DNA from: Cantharellus purpuraceus
Taxonomy: Eukaryota; Basidiomycota; Agaricomycetes; Cantharellales; Hydnaceae
Length of the DNA stretch: 64,000 nt
Assembly: GCA_025174535.1 (NCBI GenBank)
Contig: JALBUN010000001.1
Location: forward strand, 1,178,001 to 1,242,000
Reading direction: 5' to 3'
Each line of letters begins with the position of its first letter. Positions within the stretch are counted from its first letter, which is position 1. Below, in pieces: positions 12,801 to 25,135 of this stretch. The notes under the pieces were generated by a model, which made no database searches, was not told where the DNA came from, and saw only the letters and a program-made list of their open reading frames with translations. Made by a program: the position numbers and the translations under genes.

Positions 12801-13639
12801 GGCGGAAATGAGAGAAAATAATACGCTGGAAAGACTCGATCTGGTCCTGGATACCCATAAGGTCAGAGATAGTCTCGTATCTAGAGTGATGTTGAGATAT
12901 TGTACGACATAGCGAACATCTCACGAACCCTTCATTTGGGTCGTCAATACCCTTTAAGCTAACATACTCCTCATATTCGAAGAGCCCATTGAATTCTGGT
13001 CGGTGTCGGTGGAATCGTAACTTCGCAAGAATGAATGCGACATAGGTCCGAATTAATGGGCCATAACCTGTTACGATATTTGACAACACTCTCAGCACAT
13101 CAGTGCAATGTCGAACCTTTTGCGCTATCGTGGCCAACAGTCCGTGCACATGTCTCCAACCAGCCTGTTTGCCCATGCGCTTCTTTAAGTGTCTGCAGTC
13201 CTCTAAATTCCAAGACGCTGCGAACAAAAGATTGGCTAAACGCACGACTGGGTGACCTTCTTGTAGAAGCTTGTGCACAGTAATTAGAGCCTTGAAGGTC
13301 TGTACTTCATCCGACAATATGGGTTGCACCCGAAGGCCTTGCCAGATAGATATCGACGAGTGATAATCCCATGTGTATACAATACATTCTACACAGAACG
13401 TGAAGATCATTCTCAGCTTGAACATCAGAAGCTCGCTCACTTCGGACATGCTTCTGCTTCGGGGCGGTCTCCTCTGGACTGGTTGCCTTCTTGATATTTA
13501 TGGTGAGTTCTTGTTCAGCCTTGTCCTTGTCCACGGGTCGGGTTGGATAATGCACCTCGTCGCCATCGATGTCGTAGCGAGGTCTTCCCGAAGAATGCCT
13601 AGGAGAAGTAGGAGGTGGGCTGTGAGTAAAGCGACGCAT
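9868..13639 (-). CDS. SLA2: SLA2/HIP1R-type clathrin- and actin-binding endocytic adaptor
   Basis: About ten exons on the minus strand. The start at 13639 opens a short basic leader, then an ANTH domain: AEQELTINIKKATSPEE, continued across an intron (GTGAGC..TGTAG) by KCIVYTWDYHSS, later GYGPLIRTYVAFILAKLRFH and FNGLFEYEEYVSLKG. The middle (about 12530-11500) is a Gln/Glu/Arg-rich coiled coil. The C-terminal exon (11160-9868) is a typical I/LWEQ (talin-like, THATCH) actin-binding domain, with ASALAIANAIARLIQAATDS and the block RNNRWTEGLISAAKAVA. The family binds PtdIns(4,5)P2, clathrin light chain and F-actin at endocytic sites. SLA2 is also a standard flank of ascomycete mating loci. Frames and splice sites look intact. 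Confidence 0.92.
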
Positions 13640-15008
13640 GGTGTGCACAATGAGGAATTTACATGATTGATAAAGTGTGTTATAAGTAGGGTGCTTGCGA
13701 CCGAGGGAACGAGATGGTTTATGTACGATGTCGTGCACATCCAAACAGGCAGTTACTTCCCACGAAAAGCTGCGTACCATTTCTAACTCCGACGCCTGCG
13801 GGCTCATTGCAAGCGTCTTATATGACTTTGTCGCGCGTCGTGCACCAGTCAGAATCTCCTTAGTTGTTTGGAACAAGCCTATTGTTATGTTGTAGCGCCG
13901 AACGAGCTTGTGGTTAGAGCGCATGCAACGGGGCCGGTTAATGGGGATTAAATAGTTGAAATCTGAATCCGTCAGAACAGAAAATTGCTTTTCAACCTTT
14001 GTCTTCAAGCTTCATTGATCATTCCTCTAGGTCGTCAAAATTCTACAACAGAGGTCTCTAAGACCTTACATACAGCCGGTATCTTGCGAGCCGTTGTCAA
14101 GTTCCATGCAGTTTCTCGTGGTGCTTTTAGCGAGACAAGTAGTCGACGAACTGACAATCAACTTCTCATCGAATTTGAAATGGCCGGATATCCACTTGGA
14201 CCATTAATCCCTCGACGACTGCAGAAAGCCCCGGCCGCTGGGAGATCGGTCCATGGACCCATAACCCTAATGGACCCACAGATATCCCGTACACCATTCC
14301 ATCCCCACAGCTGCCACAATGCCCCACAGTCGCCATTATCATTGTCACATCATTATGACCGTGACTATATGACTATATATACTATGTTTTTTTTTTCGTC
14401 TACATCCACTCCTAGCCTACTTCTTTAGATAGTGGTACACACTAGCTTTCACCCAGCAACCCTTGTCGCCGAATTCGTGTTCAACATCTCCAAGGTGGCA
14501 AGCGAGGTCGACGAACAGAACAAGGTGATGAAATGAAATGGCATCAAGCAGTGTGGGATGATGCTGTTGAAATGTGAGGCAAGGATCTTGGCATTGGCGG
14601 AGTCGCCGTCGATGATACTGGCGACGTGCGGGCGATGACGCGGACGTGCAGGTGATAGAGCGCGACGCGTTTGACGCGAGTCACGTGCCTGTTCCATTGC
14701 TAAGCAACTAGGGTTAGGTGCATTGACGGACCCACGGACGGACCGAGGGCGGGGACATTTCGGCGTCGATCGGCCCCGATGGAGTAAGTGAGGGGCGGCC
14801 TGACCCCTCCCCCTTCGACCGCCACGATCCCGACGTCGGGGTCTGTGGCCGTTCTATCGCCGGCTCAGATTTATGTGAGCAGTGTGAAGTCGGACGGCAA
14901 GCTAGGCTGCAAGTTCTCCACAAGCGCTGGGTGTGTAGACTACAATTACTGTCAATATTATCCATTAAAATATATATACATATACCAATTCCCTATCTTT
15001 TTCATCAA
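13640..15008. other. Gap between SLA2 and a copia scrap, no confident gene
   Basis: About 1.4 kb with only short unrelated frames. The segment 14,600-14,900 is notably GC-rich compared with its surroundings. No RNA gene or protein domain is recognised. Confidence 0.45.
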
Positions 15009-15131
15009 GCATTGAATGAAGCAGACAACGCACTGGCAACATTGGTGAATCAGGACCCACGAGACCCGAAGACATGGGCGGAGGCGATGCAATCAAAAGA
15101 TAAGCACAAATGGAAAAGAAGGGATGAATAA
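15009..15131 (+). mobile_element. Ty1/copia-like retrotransposon fragment (start of the reverse-transcriptase region)
   Basis: A 40-codon frame reads ALNEADNALATLVNQDPRDP followed by KTWAEAMQSKDKHKW. The pattern of DP.TWAEAM.S.D...W is what copia polyproteins of fungi show just before the reverse transcriptase fingers. The frame then stops, and no integrase, RNase H or long terminal repeat is seen nearby. It is therefore a short dead remnant. Identification rests on this one motif. Confidence 0.5.
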
Positions 15132-15815
15132 GGAGATGGTATCAATAATGGACCGGAAAGTGTGAACATTTTGATCCGTCCGACCCAAATGCTAATAACC
15201 CGCGTCGGTAACAACAGCTTTCGAAAGTATACAGCCCGCTGGAGAAAGGTAAAGAAAGGTCCGCTGACTGACAAAACAAGCCTGATCACCAGGGAAACCT
15301 ATATGATGATGCCCAGACGCCAGTAGTGCACTGGGTTCGGGCAGGCCACTGTAAGGAGTTTTCCACTTGGCACACAGGTGCCAGGAATAACTGCTCCAGA
15401 GTGTTTTCTTTACAGCAACTTAACAGTGACAGAGACTCATAGCCTCAAAGCTCCACAGATAATTATCATTGCGGGGAACTTGTGAAGGCCAGCTACAGAT
15501 CTCCGACGCCGAGTTTGCCTACCTTCAACCTGGAGTAATTGCACCGTAAATTCGGGGTTCCATTCCTTACAGCATCGAGATGAGGTGATACAGGTCATTT
15601 CTAAAGGCCGGGGCAGAACAAGTCTCGGGGACACGGTGGCAGGAAGGGACGAAGGGAAACGTACGTGAGCCACCTCCGTCATACTGGGTATAATGCATGC
15701 ACCGAACTCAATTCCATTGTTGATAATGATACTGTTCAATTGAGCCCTGCAACACGGCGTTCTTTATATATATATGCGTGTCACCTGCATTGCCAACTTC
15801 CCTCACAAACAAGTC
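15132..15815. other. Upstream region of the first S10 carboxypeptidase gene
   Basis: About 680 bases without a gene. A TATATATATA run at about 15764-15774 lies some 45 bases before the chosen ATG and could serve as the TATA element. Confidence 0.35.
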
Positions 15816-18792
15816 ATGCTGGCTTTGGCCTGTGTGTTTTTTGGATCCCTCGCAGCGACGTCCGTCCTAGCACAACAGAGCCTTCCAAGCTCTTATCCTC
15901 ACCATTACCCAGACATCCCCAACACAGACAATAACTACCGGGACAGCAAAGCATGGCAGAACTGTGGGCTATATCATTTATTTTCCTCCTCAATATTCTC
16001 AATTCGTTGCTATGCTAGACTTCCTTGTAAAGGAGCCACTGCCTAATGTGACCTTCCAGTTGGAACGGAGTTTTGCTGGTAATTTGCCTGTGAATCGACC
16101 AGGACACCCCAACAATACCCTATTCTTTTGGGGTTTTGAGAACACCCACGGCTCTTTGACCCGTGACGCGGATGATGGCTGCCACAAGTCAGTCTTACGT
16201 TGCCTCAAAACTTCTCCTTTTCTAATCTCATCGTATCGCGCCGCTGTACACACAATTTGTTTTATACCCCAGACCTTGGATGATATGGCTTAACGGAGGT
16301 GAGTTGTCGTGTATTATGGATGTTGACTAAATACCTGAGATGTCGGCTGGACAGGCCCTGGTGCTTCCAGCGGGCTCGGCATGTTATACGAGGTGTGTTC
16401 TCTCATCTCTCAGAAAACTGAGTTGGGAGAACAGTCTAATATTGTTTCCAGAATGGGCCATTGCACATCGGCAAAAATCTATCACTTGTGAAAAACAAGT
16501 ATGGTTGGAATTCACTGGCAGACACGCAAGTCCTCTCACGCTTTGTTCGTTCTCTCGTGTACTCATAGCATCCGTTAAGTTTCTGGATTGACCAGCCCGT
16601 TAGTGCTAGTGAATCTTCGTTCCATCCCAGTTTAGTCTGACCCATGATCTGCAGGTTGGAACAGGGTCCTCAACTTCTGACAGCAAGGGATACATTTTCT
16701 CAGAGGATGAGATGGGAAGTGACTTTATGGGCTTCCTATCGAACCTAGTTCAGGTTTTCCCCAGTCTTGGAAAGCGGCCTTTGTATCTCATAGGCGAGGT
16801 AAGAACAGTTGTGGAACTACTGTAATTCATTGCATCTGTTCATTGTGTTTGCCCTCTAGAGTTATGCTGGTATGTTCAGCATGTGAGACTTCGAACTTAG
16901 CTCATGAAATGCCAGGAATGTACTTGCCATATATTACCAAAGCATATTTCTCTATGGAAACCCCGCCGGTTCAGCTGGCCCGATTTGCTATTGGAGGTAA
17001 GCGGCTCTTTGTCCTTCATGCGCATCATTAACAGCCCATTCAGATGGGTCCCTGGGCTCGCAACAAGCCGTTGAAGACTTGCCGGTGGTACGTTCTCTTA
17101 ACCTCGTATGATAATATGTATTCACCGACAATTGCTCATAGGTTAACATCATAAAGACATACCCACAGCTCATAGATTACGATACAGAGGTATACAAATA
17201 TTTCAAGGGACAGTGTGTCTTTAATTTCTCTTTTGATTGCTGTCACATGTTGATGCCATTCGCCTAGACATCACCAGTGCGGTTACGACTTGAACCTCAC
17301 CTATCCGCAAGACGGCTACTTCCCACCTCTGCGCCCTATCCAGATCAACAACAGCACAAGCATTTTCCAGGCAGTTGATCACACACAGCGTAGGACTCTT
17401 ACAAAGGAAGCGTTCCGCTCCGCCCTTGCCCGAACGTCAAAGTCATCTTCGGGTTTGAGCAAGCGCGAACTGGCAGTACGAGAGGAGAGAAGGGCATCGT
17501 GGAAGCGTGATCTATCTATGCGCGCCAATGGGACCATCGACCCATGGTATCAGTGCTTCCTGCTTGCTGAGCTAATCGACTACGCGGTCAATTTCACAAA
17601 GCCATGGTGTGCGTAGCACGGTCCTTGATCAATAGGCAACATATTGACGTTGCATGTTTGACCAGCCATCAATGACCCGTATCCCGAGGAGCCTGGCTTT
17701 GACGTGTACAGTATTACGGACGCGTTGGACCCTGAGGTACCTCAAGACCCCTCCTTTTTCTTCAACGGTATGTCTCAGCGTGTGCGCTCATCCGTGATGT
17801 TTTACCGTTGCATAGATGCTCGCGTTCGTGCGGCGCTCCATGCACCGACAAGCAAGGATTGGGCACCCTTCTTTTCCTATCCGTTCGCGAATAATGCTAC
17901 CAACTATCTGAATCGTGAGGGTGCATTACGTGTGTCAGTTTCCTGGACTCATCACCTACATTGTGTATAGCTGGCACGAATCAGTACGGTGATCCAAGTA
18001 AGTACATACACTCTCAGCCGTTGACGTCGATCCTCATCCTTACAAACCACTCAGGTCCTGAGTAAGAGTTGTATCGATCACGAATGGCATTGATGCACTC
18101 ATTTATAACCAACTTTGTTAGACCTACTACTTTTTTGTCCGAACTGGCCACGAACAGTAGTAGACACAATGTCACGTGGGTTTTCTACTCGGGTAATGAC
18201 GATGCCCTTATCGCACACCTGGGCACCCAAAGTGCGCCAGTTTCAATTTCTTGGTTTTCCGGCTCCCACATTTATATCTTGCTCAGCTGCGATTCAAAAT
18301 ACGACGTTTGGGAATATCCAAGGGTTCACGCAAAAGCCATCGACAGCTTGGTTCGGTGATGATGGTACATTTGCTGGCATCGTTCACCAAGAACGAAATG
18401 TGACGTATGTTCTTTTCGACAAGGCGGGCCATCTCGTCCCCCTCTGGCAGCCTAAACGGGTGAGTGATTTCCTTTCATACTCCATCTTTTACGCGCTGGG
18501 GATCAAGTATTTCGCCACTGACTTCCATTCACGCATTTTGCAGGCGCTCACCTTTGTGCGTGAATTCGTGCTAGGGTCGAATCGCAACGGGTCAGTTGTG
18601 GGCAACGCCACCATTGGTGTGAAGCACCCGCTCGTGGACGACGTTCTTCCCGGGGAGCACAATCCGGTCTTCACCGGCTCCGGAAAGACAATGGGGTCAA
18701 CTCTCTGGCCAAGTGCTACTATCGCTGCATGGGACAGCTTCATTGCGACAGCCACGATAACTGCGGTCCCCACTTCTGCAGGAAAGAACTAA
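15816..18792 (+). CDS. Secreted serine carboxypeptidase (S10), copy 1, shortened C terminus
   Basis: A many-exon gene. The ATG at 15816 starts a signal peptide (LALACVFFGSLAATSVLAQ). Family S10 landmarks follow: PWMIWLNGG spliced to GPGASSGLGMLYE (oxyanion-hole region, about 16270-16390); LIGE spliced to SYAG, giving the nucleophile motif GESYAG with the Ser codon at 16860; FYSGNDDALIAHLG with the catalytic Asp (about 18184); and FDKAGHLVPLWQPKRA with the catalytic His (about 18430). The enzyme removes C-terminal residues at acidic pH, probably outside the cell. All triad residues are present. Compared with its inverted sister gene, a TAA at 18790 ends the protein before the hydrophobic tail, so this copy should lack a GPI anchor and be soluble. 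SURF1 follows 260 bases downstream. Confidence 0.88.
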
Positions 18793-18855
18793 GGGGTTTA
18801 GCATGCTACTATGACAGGTGCAGCAGGTATTGTTGCAGGTGTCATATCATACTGA
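18793..18855 (+). pseudogene. Untranslated relic of the GPI-anchor tail of S10 copy 1
   Basis: In frame after the TAA stop of copy 1, the DNA still encodes GV, a second stop (TAG at 18799), then HATMTGAAGIVAGVISY and a TGA. The sister gene reads GAVSHAAMTGVACVVAGIVS at the same place. The tail has therefore been cut off by two stop codons while its sequence is still recognisable, which points to a fairly recent loss. Confidence 0.75.
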
Positions 18856-19055
18856 AATAGGGATATTAAGTTCTTCGTTTATATCAATACATTCATTTTG
18901 TGCAGTGGCCGACGGTCAATACAATCTTGATTAGCTCAGATTAGAGAAAGCAGATACTTATGATACTGGAGCGAATTGTCGGAACCATCAATTACGCTGA
19001 TGGGATGAGCGCTTGCCCTCAGAGGCCGCGGAACTATTTATTGCAAGAGGAGTCC

Positions 19056-20151
19056 ATGTTTCGTGTTCTCCGTTCTGCTTGTTCTTCCGTTCGCCCCGTC
19101 CGTCTACAAAAACCCAATCCACAAATCCGCACACGGAATTACTCCAAATCGCAAACGTTTTCCCGCCTTCACGTCCAGTCCCGACTATCCCCCGTCGTTC
19201 TGGTGATCGGCCTCATCCCCATCTTCACATTCGCGCTCGGCACATGGCAAGTCCATCGTCGTCGATGGAAGCTCGACCTCATCGAGCAGCTCAATGACCA
19301 AGCGAATCGCGAGCCACTCGAGCTCCCAGAGTTTGTCAAGTGCGCATTCTGTCTGCTTGTTGGTCCGCCTCTCGCCCTCCTGCTGAACCCCCGCTCCATC
19401 TCTGCATCACTTTGCGCCTCCTCGCTGCTCTGATAACTTGAAAATCGAAGTTTGGACGTTCTTTCCGAGCTTGACTTTCGGAAATTCGTGGCGACGGGTG
19501 AATGGGACCACGCCCACGCGATCCTTGTTGGTCCAAAGACAAGAGATGGTACGCTTGGCTACCAGGTCATCACGCCTTTGGTTCGTGAAGGCGGTTCTAC
19601 TGTTCTTGTCGATCGAGGGTTTATCTCGAAAGACTACGTATCCCCCGATCGTCGACTGAGAGCCTACTACCAGCCAGAAGGAGAAGTGAGAGTGCTAGGC
19701 ATGCTGAGGATCCAGTTGCCGAACAAGAACGCATTCACACCTGAAAACAAACCTGAGAAGGGCGAATGGTATTGGGTGGATGTAAAGAGCATGGCTGACT
19801 GGCTAGGCGGTGGGGAGAAGAACGTGCAAAGTGTATTTATAGAGGAGATATTCGGTGCGTATACACGCTGCTCTCCCCCTTCGAATCCCCTCTCTTGATA
19901 TGACCTCTTTAGATGGAAATACGGGAGAGATCTCGGATTACATTTCCAAGGGTATCCCAGTTGGACGTCCATCACACATAGAGCTCCGGAACATGCACGC
20001 AACATATGCACTCACGTGGTTCGTCTCCATCGTTCCGTTGCTTTCGCCGTTGTTCACGATTTTATCAGGTATTCACTCTCCGCTGCTACTGCCTTCATGT
20101 TCATTGCGCTGGTGCGGAAGCCTCGAAATCCATTATCCATGTTTCGCTAGC
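19056..20151 (+). CDS. SURF1: SURF1 (Shy1) cytochrome c oxidase assembly factor
   Basis: Four exons. The ATG at 19056 begins an Arg/Ser-rich mitochondrial presequence ending in RNYSKSQ, then a first membrane helix (VVLVIGLIPIFTFALGTWQ) with WQVHRRRWK, typical of SURF1. An intron from 19340 to about 19450 leads to NLDVLSELDFRKFVATGEWD, then GYQVITPLVREGGSTVLVDR, and GEWYWVDVKSMADWLG. After two more introns, the last exon gives the second membrane helix and the family ending KPRNPLSMFR. SURF1 is an inner-membrane protein that helps insert haem a into Cox1. Frame and both helices are intact. It lies in the middle of the inverted carboxypeptidase pair, pointing in the direction of copy 1. An in-frame upstream ATG exists at 18960, but the presequence favours 19056. 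Confidence 0.93.
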
Positions 20152-20327
20152 AGAATGTAGAACCCAGCCACGTGCTATATATAGATACTCATAGTCGTGG
20201 AGTCGTGGATGTCTCCATCAATCGCACAAGTATCACAAGCGTCAATTTTCTCCAAGACCTTCACGTTTTCATGTCTCATGATTGACCGTGCGGCATTACG
20301 CGCTTACATTAAATGACGTAAATTTAA

Positions 20328-23300
20328 CTAGGCCAATATCATGGATACGATACCAGCAACTACACATGCAACACCCGTCATGGCAGCATGCGAAACAGCT
20401 CCGTTCTTTCCAGTAGAGGTGGCAACCGCTGTCGCTGTCGACAAGAAGCTGTCCCACGCAGCGATGGTCGCACTCGGCCAGACGGTCGACCCCAACGTTG
20501 TCCCGGAGCCAGTGAAGATCGGATTAGTCTCTCCGGGAAGAATATCGTTTACGAGCGGGTGGTCCACACCGACGGTGCTGTTGTTCACGACTGATCCGTT
20601 GCGGTTCGACCCTAGCACGAACTCACGCACAAAGACGAGCGCCTGTTAAATGCAGAAATTGGCGTTGGTGATGAGTGTCAAGATTGGACCCCTACGCGTA
20701 GGGAGGGATGAGGTATGAAAGTGAACCACCCACCCGTTCAGGCTGCCATTGTGGGATAAGATGGCCAGCGTTATTGAAAAGAACATAGGTGAGGTTTCGT
20801 TCCTGGTGGACGATACCAGCGAATACACCATCATCACCGAACCAAGCTGTAGATGGCTTTTGCGTGAACCCTTGGATCCCTCCAAACGTTGTATTCTGAA
20901 TTGTGGCTGGACAAGATATCAATGTGAGTGATGGAAAGTCACAAAATGGAGGCCGGCGCACTTTCGCTGCCCAGATGTGCAACAAGGAGGTCGTCGTTAC
21001 CCGAGTAGATGACCCACGAGATATTCATCGCACTGCTGTTCGTAGCCAAGTCTGTCAAGAAAGCACCCGGCCTAAGAATGTTCGTCATAAGTGAATGTCC
21101 CAATTTCCGCCGTGATCGATGCAACTCTTACTCGACACCTGAGTGATGCAAGGATGAATGAGAATCGACGTCAAGAGCTGGTAGCGTATGCACTTACTCG
21201 GATCACCGAACTGATTCGTGCCAGCTGTACACGACGTATGTGATCAGTTGAAATAACTGACGCGCGCAATGCACACACTCACGCGTCAAAAAGTTGGTAG
21301 CATTGTTCTCGAACGGATAATTGAAGCTCGACGACCAATTCTTGCTCGTCGGCGCATGCAGCGCTGCACGGGTACGAGGATCTACATAATGCACCACGTC
21401 AAAACCTGATGGACGGGCATATACATGACACATACCGTTCATGAAAAAGGTGCCATCCTGAGGTGCCTCAGGATCCAACGCATCGGGAATGCTGTATACA
21501 TCGAAGCCAGGCTCCCTGGAAGGTGGGTCATTGATCGCTAGTTATACATGTAACGTCAATAGGTAGATCATTAGTGCCTATTGATCATAGGCCAAGCCAC
21601 GCACACCACGGCTTCGTGAAGTTGACTGCGTAGTCAACCAGCTCAAAGAGCAGGAGGCACTGATAGAACGGGTCGATGGTCCCATTGGCGCGCATGGATA
21701 GATCACGCTTCCACGATGCCCTTCTTTCCTCTCGCACTGCCAGTTCGCGCTTGCTCAGGCTCGACGATGACTTTGACGTCCGGGACAGGGCAGAGCGGAA
21801 TGCTTCCTTGGTAAGAGTCCTAGGCTGCGCAAGGCCACCTGCCTGGAAAGCACTTGTACCGTTGATGATCTGGTTAGGGCGGAGAGATGGAAAGGGGGCG
21901 GCTTGCGGATATGTAAGATTCAAGTCGTAACCACACAAGTGACGTCTATACAAATGACATCAACGGGTGACAACAATCGAATACGTAACAAAAGACACAC
22001 TGTTCCTTGAAGTAGTTGTATACCTCTGGGTCGTAATCTATGAGCTGCGGGTACGTCTCTATGACGCTAAGCTATGAGCGATTGTCAGTGAGTACTGATC
22101 ATCATACGAGGTTACGAAAACGTACCACCGGAGAGTCTTCAAAGACTGGTTCCGAGCCTATGGCACCATCTGGATGGGGTGTCAATGAATGCACCTGGAC
22201 AATAAGGATCCACTCACCGCCGATAGCGAATTTGACGAGGTGGACTGGCGGGTTTGGCGTGGAGAAATACGTCTTGGTAATGTATGGTATATACATCCCT
22301 GGCGTTTCATGAGCTGGGTTGGTTGTGGGTCCCACATGCCGAACATACCAGCATAACTCTATGGAGAATAGGTACAATAAATATACTGGACAGGTGGTTT
22401 CATGACTGTTCTTACCTCGCCTGTGAGATACAAAGGTCGCTTTGCAAGACTGGGGAAGACCTGAACTAGGTTCGATAGGAAGCCCATAAAGTCAGTTCCC
22501 ATCTGATCCTCTGAGAAAATATATCCTGTGCTATCGGCGGTCGAAAATCCTGTCCCAACCTGCAGACAATGGGTGAGACTAAACTGGGATGGAATGAAGC
22601 TGCATTAGCACTGACGGGCTGGTCAATCCAGACACTTGACAGATGCTGTGAGTACACGAGAGAACGGACAAAACGTGAGAGGACTTACGTATCTGCGAGT
22701 GAATTCCAACCAAACTCATTTTTCACAAGTGACAGGTCATCGGCGACGTGCAATGGCCCATTCTGGAAACAATATTAGACTTCCCTCACAACCCAAGTCG
22801 TTAACAATGAGAGCATACCTCGAATAACATGCCGAGCATGCTGGAAGATCCAGGGCCTGGGGAGCCGACATCTCAGGCACTCTGCCATTATATGCACGAC
22901 AACCCACCTCCGTTAAGCCAAATCATCCAAGGACTGGGGTACAAAGAAAAAGGGATGAGCGGTGGGGCGACCCGACGACACAGAAAAGCAGATCAGTTGG
23001 GGGAAAAGAACACTGACTCGTTGCTGCTGTCATTCGCATTCGCAGTCAAGGAGCCGTTGCTTTTCTCAAAAGCCCAAAAGAACAGGGTATTGTTGGGGTG
23101 TCCTTGTCGATTCACGGGCAAATTACCAGCAAAACTCCGTTCCAACGAGAATGTCATGTTAGGCAGTGTATCCTTTACAAGAAAGTCTAGCATGGCGGCA
23201 AATTGTGTTTATTGAGTAGAAAGACAGGTGATATGGCTCACAGTCCTGCCATGCCTTGCTGTCCTGGTAATTATTGACTGTGTTAGGTATCCCTGGGTAA

Positions 23301-23398
23301 TTGTGAGGGAAAGTGTTGGGAGGAGTAGCGTTGCGACTCCTTTGTGCATGAATCGACGTCAATGCAAGAGATGCAACAAACAGGCAGGCGGCCAGCAT
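20328..23398 (-). CDS. Serine carboxypeptidase (S10), copy 2, with predicted GPI anchor
   Basis: This mirrors copy 1 in exon layout and sequence. The ATG at 23398 starts a signal peptide (LAACLFVASLALTSIHAQ). Then come PWMIWLNGG spliced to GPGSSSMLGMLFE (oxyanion region, about 22930-22830), GE spliced to SYAG (nucleophile near 22350), IYSGNDDLLVAHLG (Asp, about 21010) and FNNAGHLIPQWQPER (His, about 20750). Block FLTRECVHCARQ near 21280 lies at an exon edge. The C terminus is Thr/Ser-rich followed by a hydrophobic stretch (AAMTGVACVVAGIVSMILA), as expected for a GPI-anchored enzyme of the cell surface. The triad is intact. It is the likely full-length parent form of copy 1. Confidence 0.9.
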
Positions 23399-25135
23399 GA
23401 CTTGTTTGCTTGAGAAAAAGTTGGCAACGCTGATGACATGTATATAAGTATGCCATGGCAGAATTTAGATAAGACGCGGCACGCGACATGATGTGATCTC
23501 AATACTGCAGGTGGCGCACTGCCGCCGGCAGCGCGGCGGTCCCAAGTCTTGATGATGATGACAGCGCCCAGGAAGGACAAGGTCTCCATGTTTCGTGCAT
23601 CAAATACCGTTTGTGAAATGGGTTGCACTTTGTGCCGTAACCAGTGCACTGCTGATGTATCAGGGCAGCTTCGAATGTATTCCTTTCCACCACTTCTCCT
23701 GCGATATTCTCCACCCAAGCCTTACCATTACTTGGTCCACGTCGTCGAGCGGCCAGTCCGCGCGTCGAAAACCTACATCTCTTTTCGATCACTATTCAGA
23801 TGGAAAGACCTGCTATTACTGTGCCGATGAATGGCTGCAGCCCTTGAGCGGCTATTCTGTGTACATGTGAACACAATCAATTTCCGCCTGACCCATACCA
23901 TCCGTTTGGAACAGCCAATTATATTGTCGTATACGGAAGATGCCTTCGATTGATGTCTGCATCGTGACCTTCTCTGAAAGAATGATGCCAATCATCGTTG
24001 TGCCGATATAGTGTGCTCTCTCTGCCAAAGGATCGAGGTGCAAGGCTATTCTCTGTAAGGAGTCTTCAATTCGTGAGCATTTTAATACATACTATACGTG
24101 GCATAAAAGTGCCGTTCCGTTCCGCTCACGAAGGTTTGCATCATCGCTTGAACTCATACTATGATGCTCCGAGGATCTTCGTCACGGTCACGATGACTCG
24201 CAGTATTGATGATGAAAACTTGACCCCTATGACTCAATCTAAAGATGGTGTAGAGGGCATAATTTTAGCGACAGCGCTAGTTAGCACTTCTCAAAAAGGT
24301 ATCTGGCTAGAATATATCCATTCTTGCTGTTCTTGTTTCCCAGGCCGTGTCCGGAGAATTATACCTCCATAAATCCCCGGGCAGTCTATCTTGGGATCTG
24401 CACCAAGATGATCCGTAGTGCAAGTGATGAGATAAAACCTAAGAATAAAGTGAAAGTGACTTCACACGCAGGACATATAATGCACATGAAGGTCGTCGCT
24501 CTGAACTTGCGTTGGTTATTCTTCCTCGTACCGGGAGAATTCCTAACCAGATATCCTCTAACAGCATGTCAAGTAGATATGCACTCAGTCTCACAGCGCC
24601 AAGCTCCTTCGTCGGGTCCGAGGAATGGCCGTCTACACCAATAAAGGGCGTGCAGCATACTGATTTTCGGCGGTCAACGTCTGATGCACAGTACGAGTCA
24701 CCAAACCTGTGAGTAATATTAGATGACCCCCCCTGAGGACCATGCAAATATGCTCGAACGATATTCAGGTTCATCAAGACGCGTTAGACAGGTGGCCAGT
24801 AGCCCGGATTCAGAGAGCGCGAATCTGAGCCGGTTAGTGAAGAATGCGAAGTCGGGTCTAGTGCAAAAGATGTGTACGCCGTGAATCCAATGGTGGCTTC
24901 TACAGGGTTCTAGCCATATTTGCTTTCTCATCAGTGGATGGAGACTGGGCAGACTGCGGCATGGTTTAAGGGGGTTCTGAGCATTCATTTATCAAATCAA
25001 CGACACCTCTAGTTCCAGCTTCCTCTCAGCCCCGTACAAGAATTCCTCTCCTTCTGTGCTTCCACTCGCTGCCTTCTCAGAAGCACCAACTCGAGCAACA
25101 CTAAAGGTAATAGAAGTCTGCCGTTCAAGGCGAGG
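23399..25135. other. 1.7-kb gap between S10 copy 2 and the ENGase gene
   Basis: I see no recognisable gene. A plus-strand frame at 23595-23870 has a hydrophobic start (FVKWVALCAVTSALLMYQ) but no family resemblance I can name. The rest holds short shadow frames. Confidence 0.4.
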
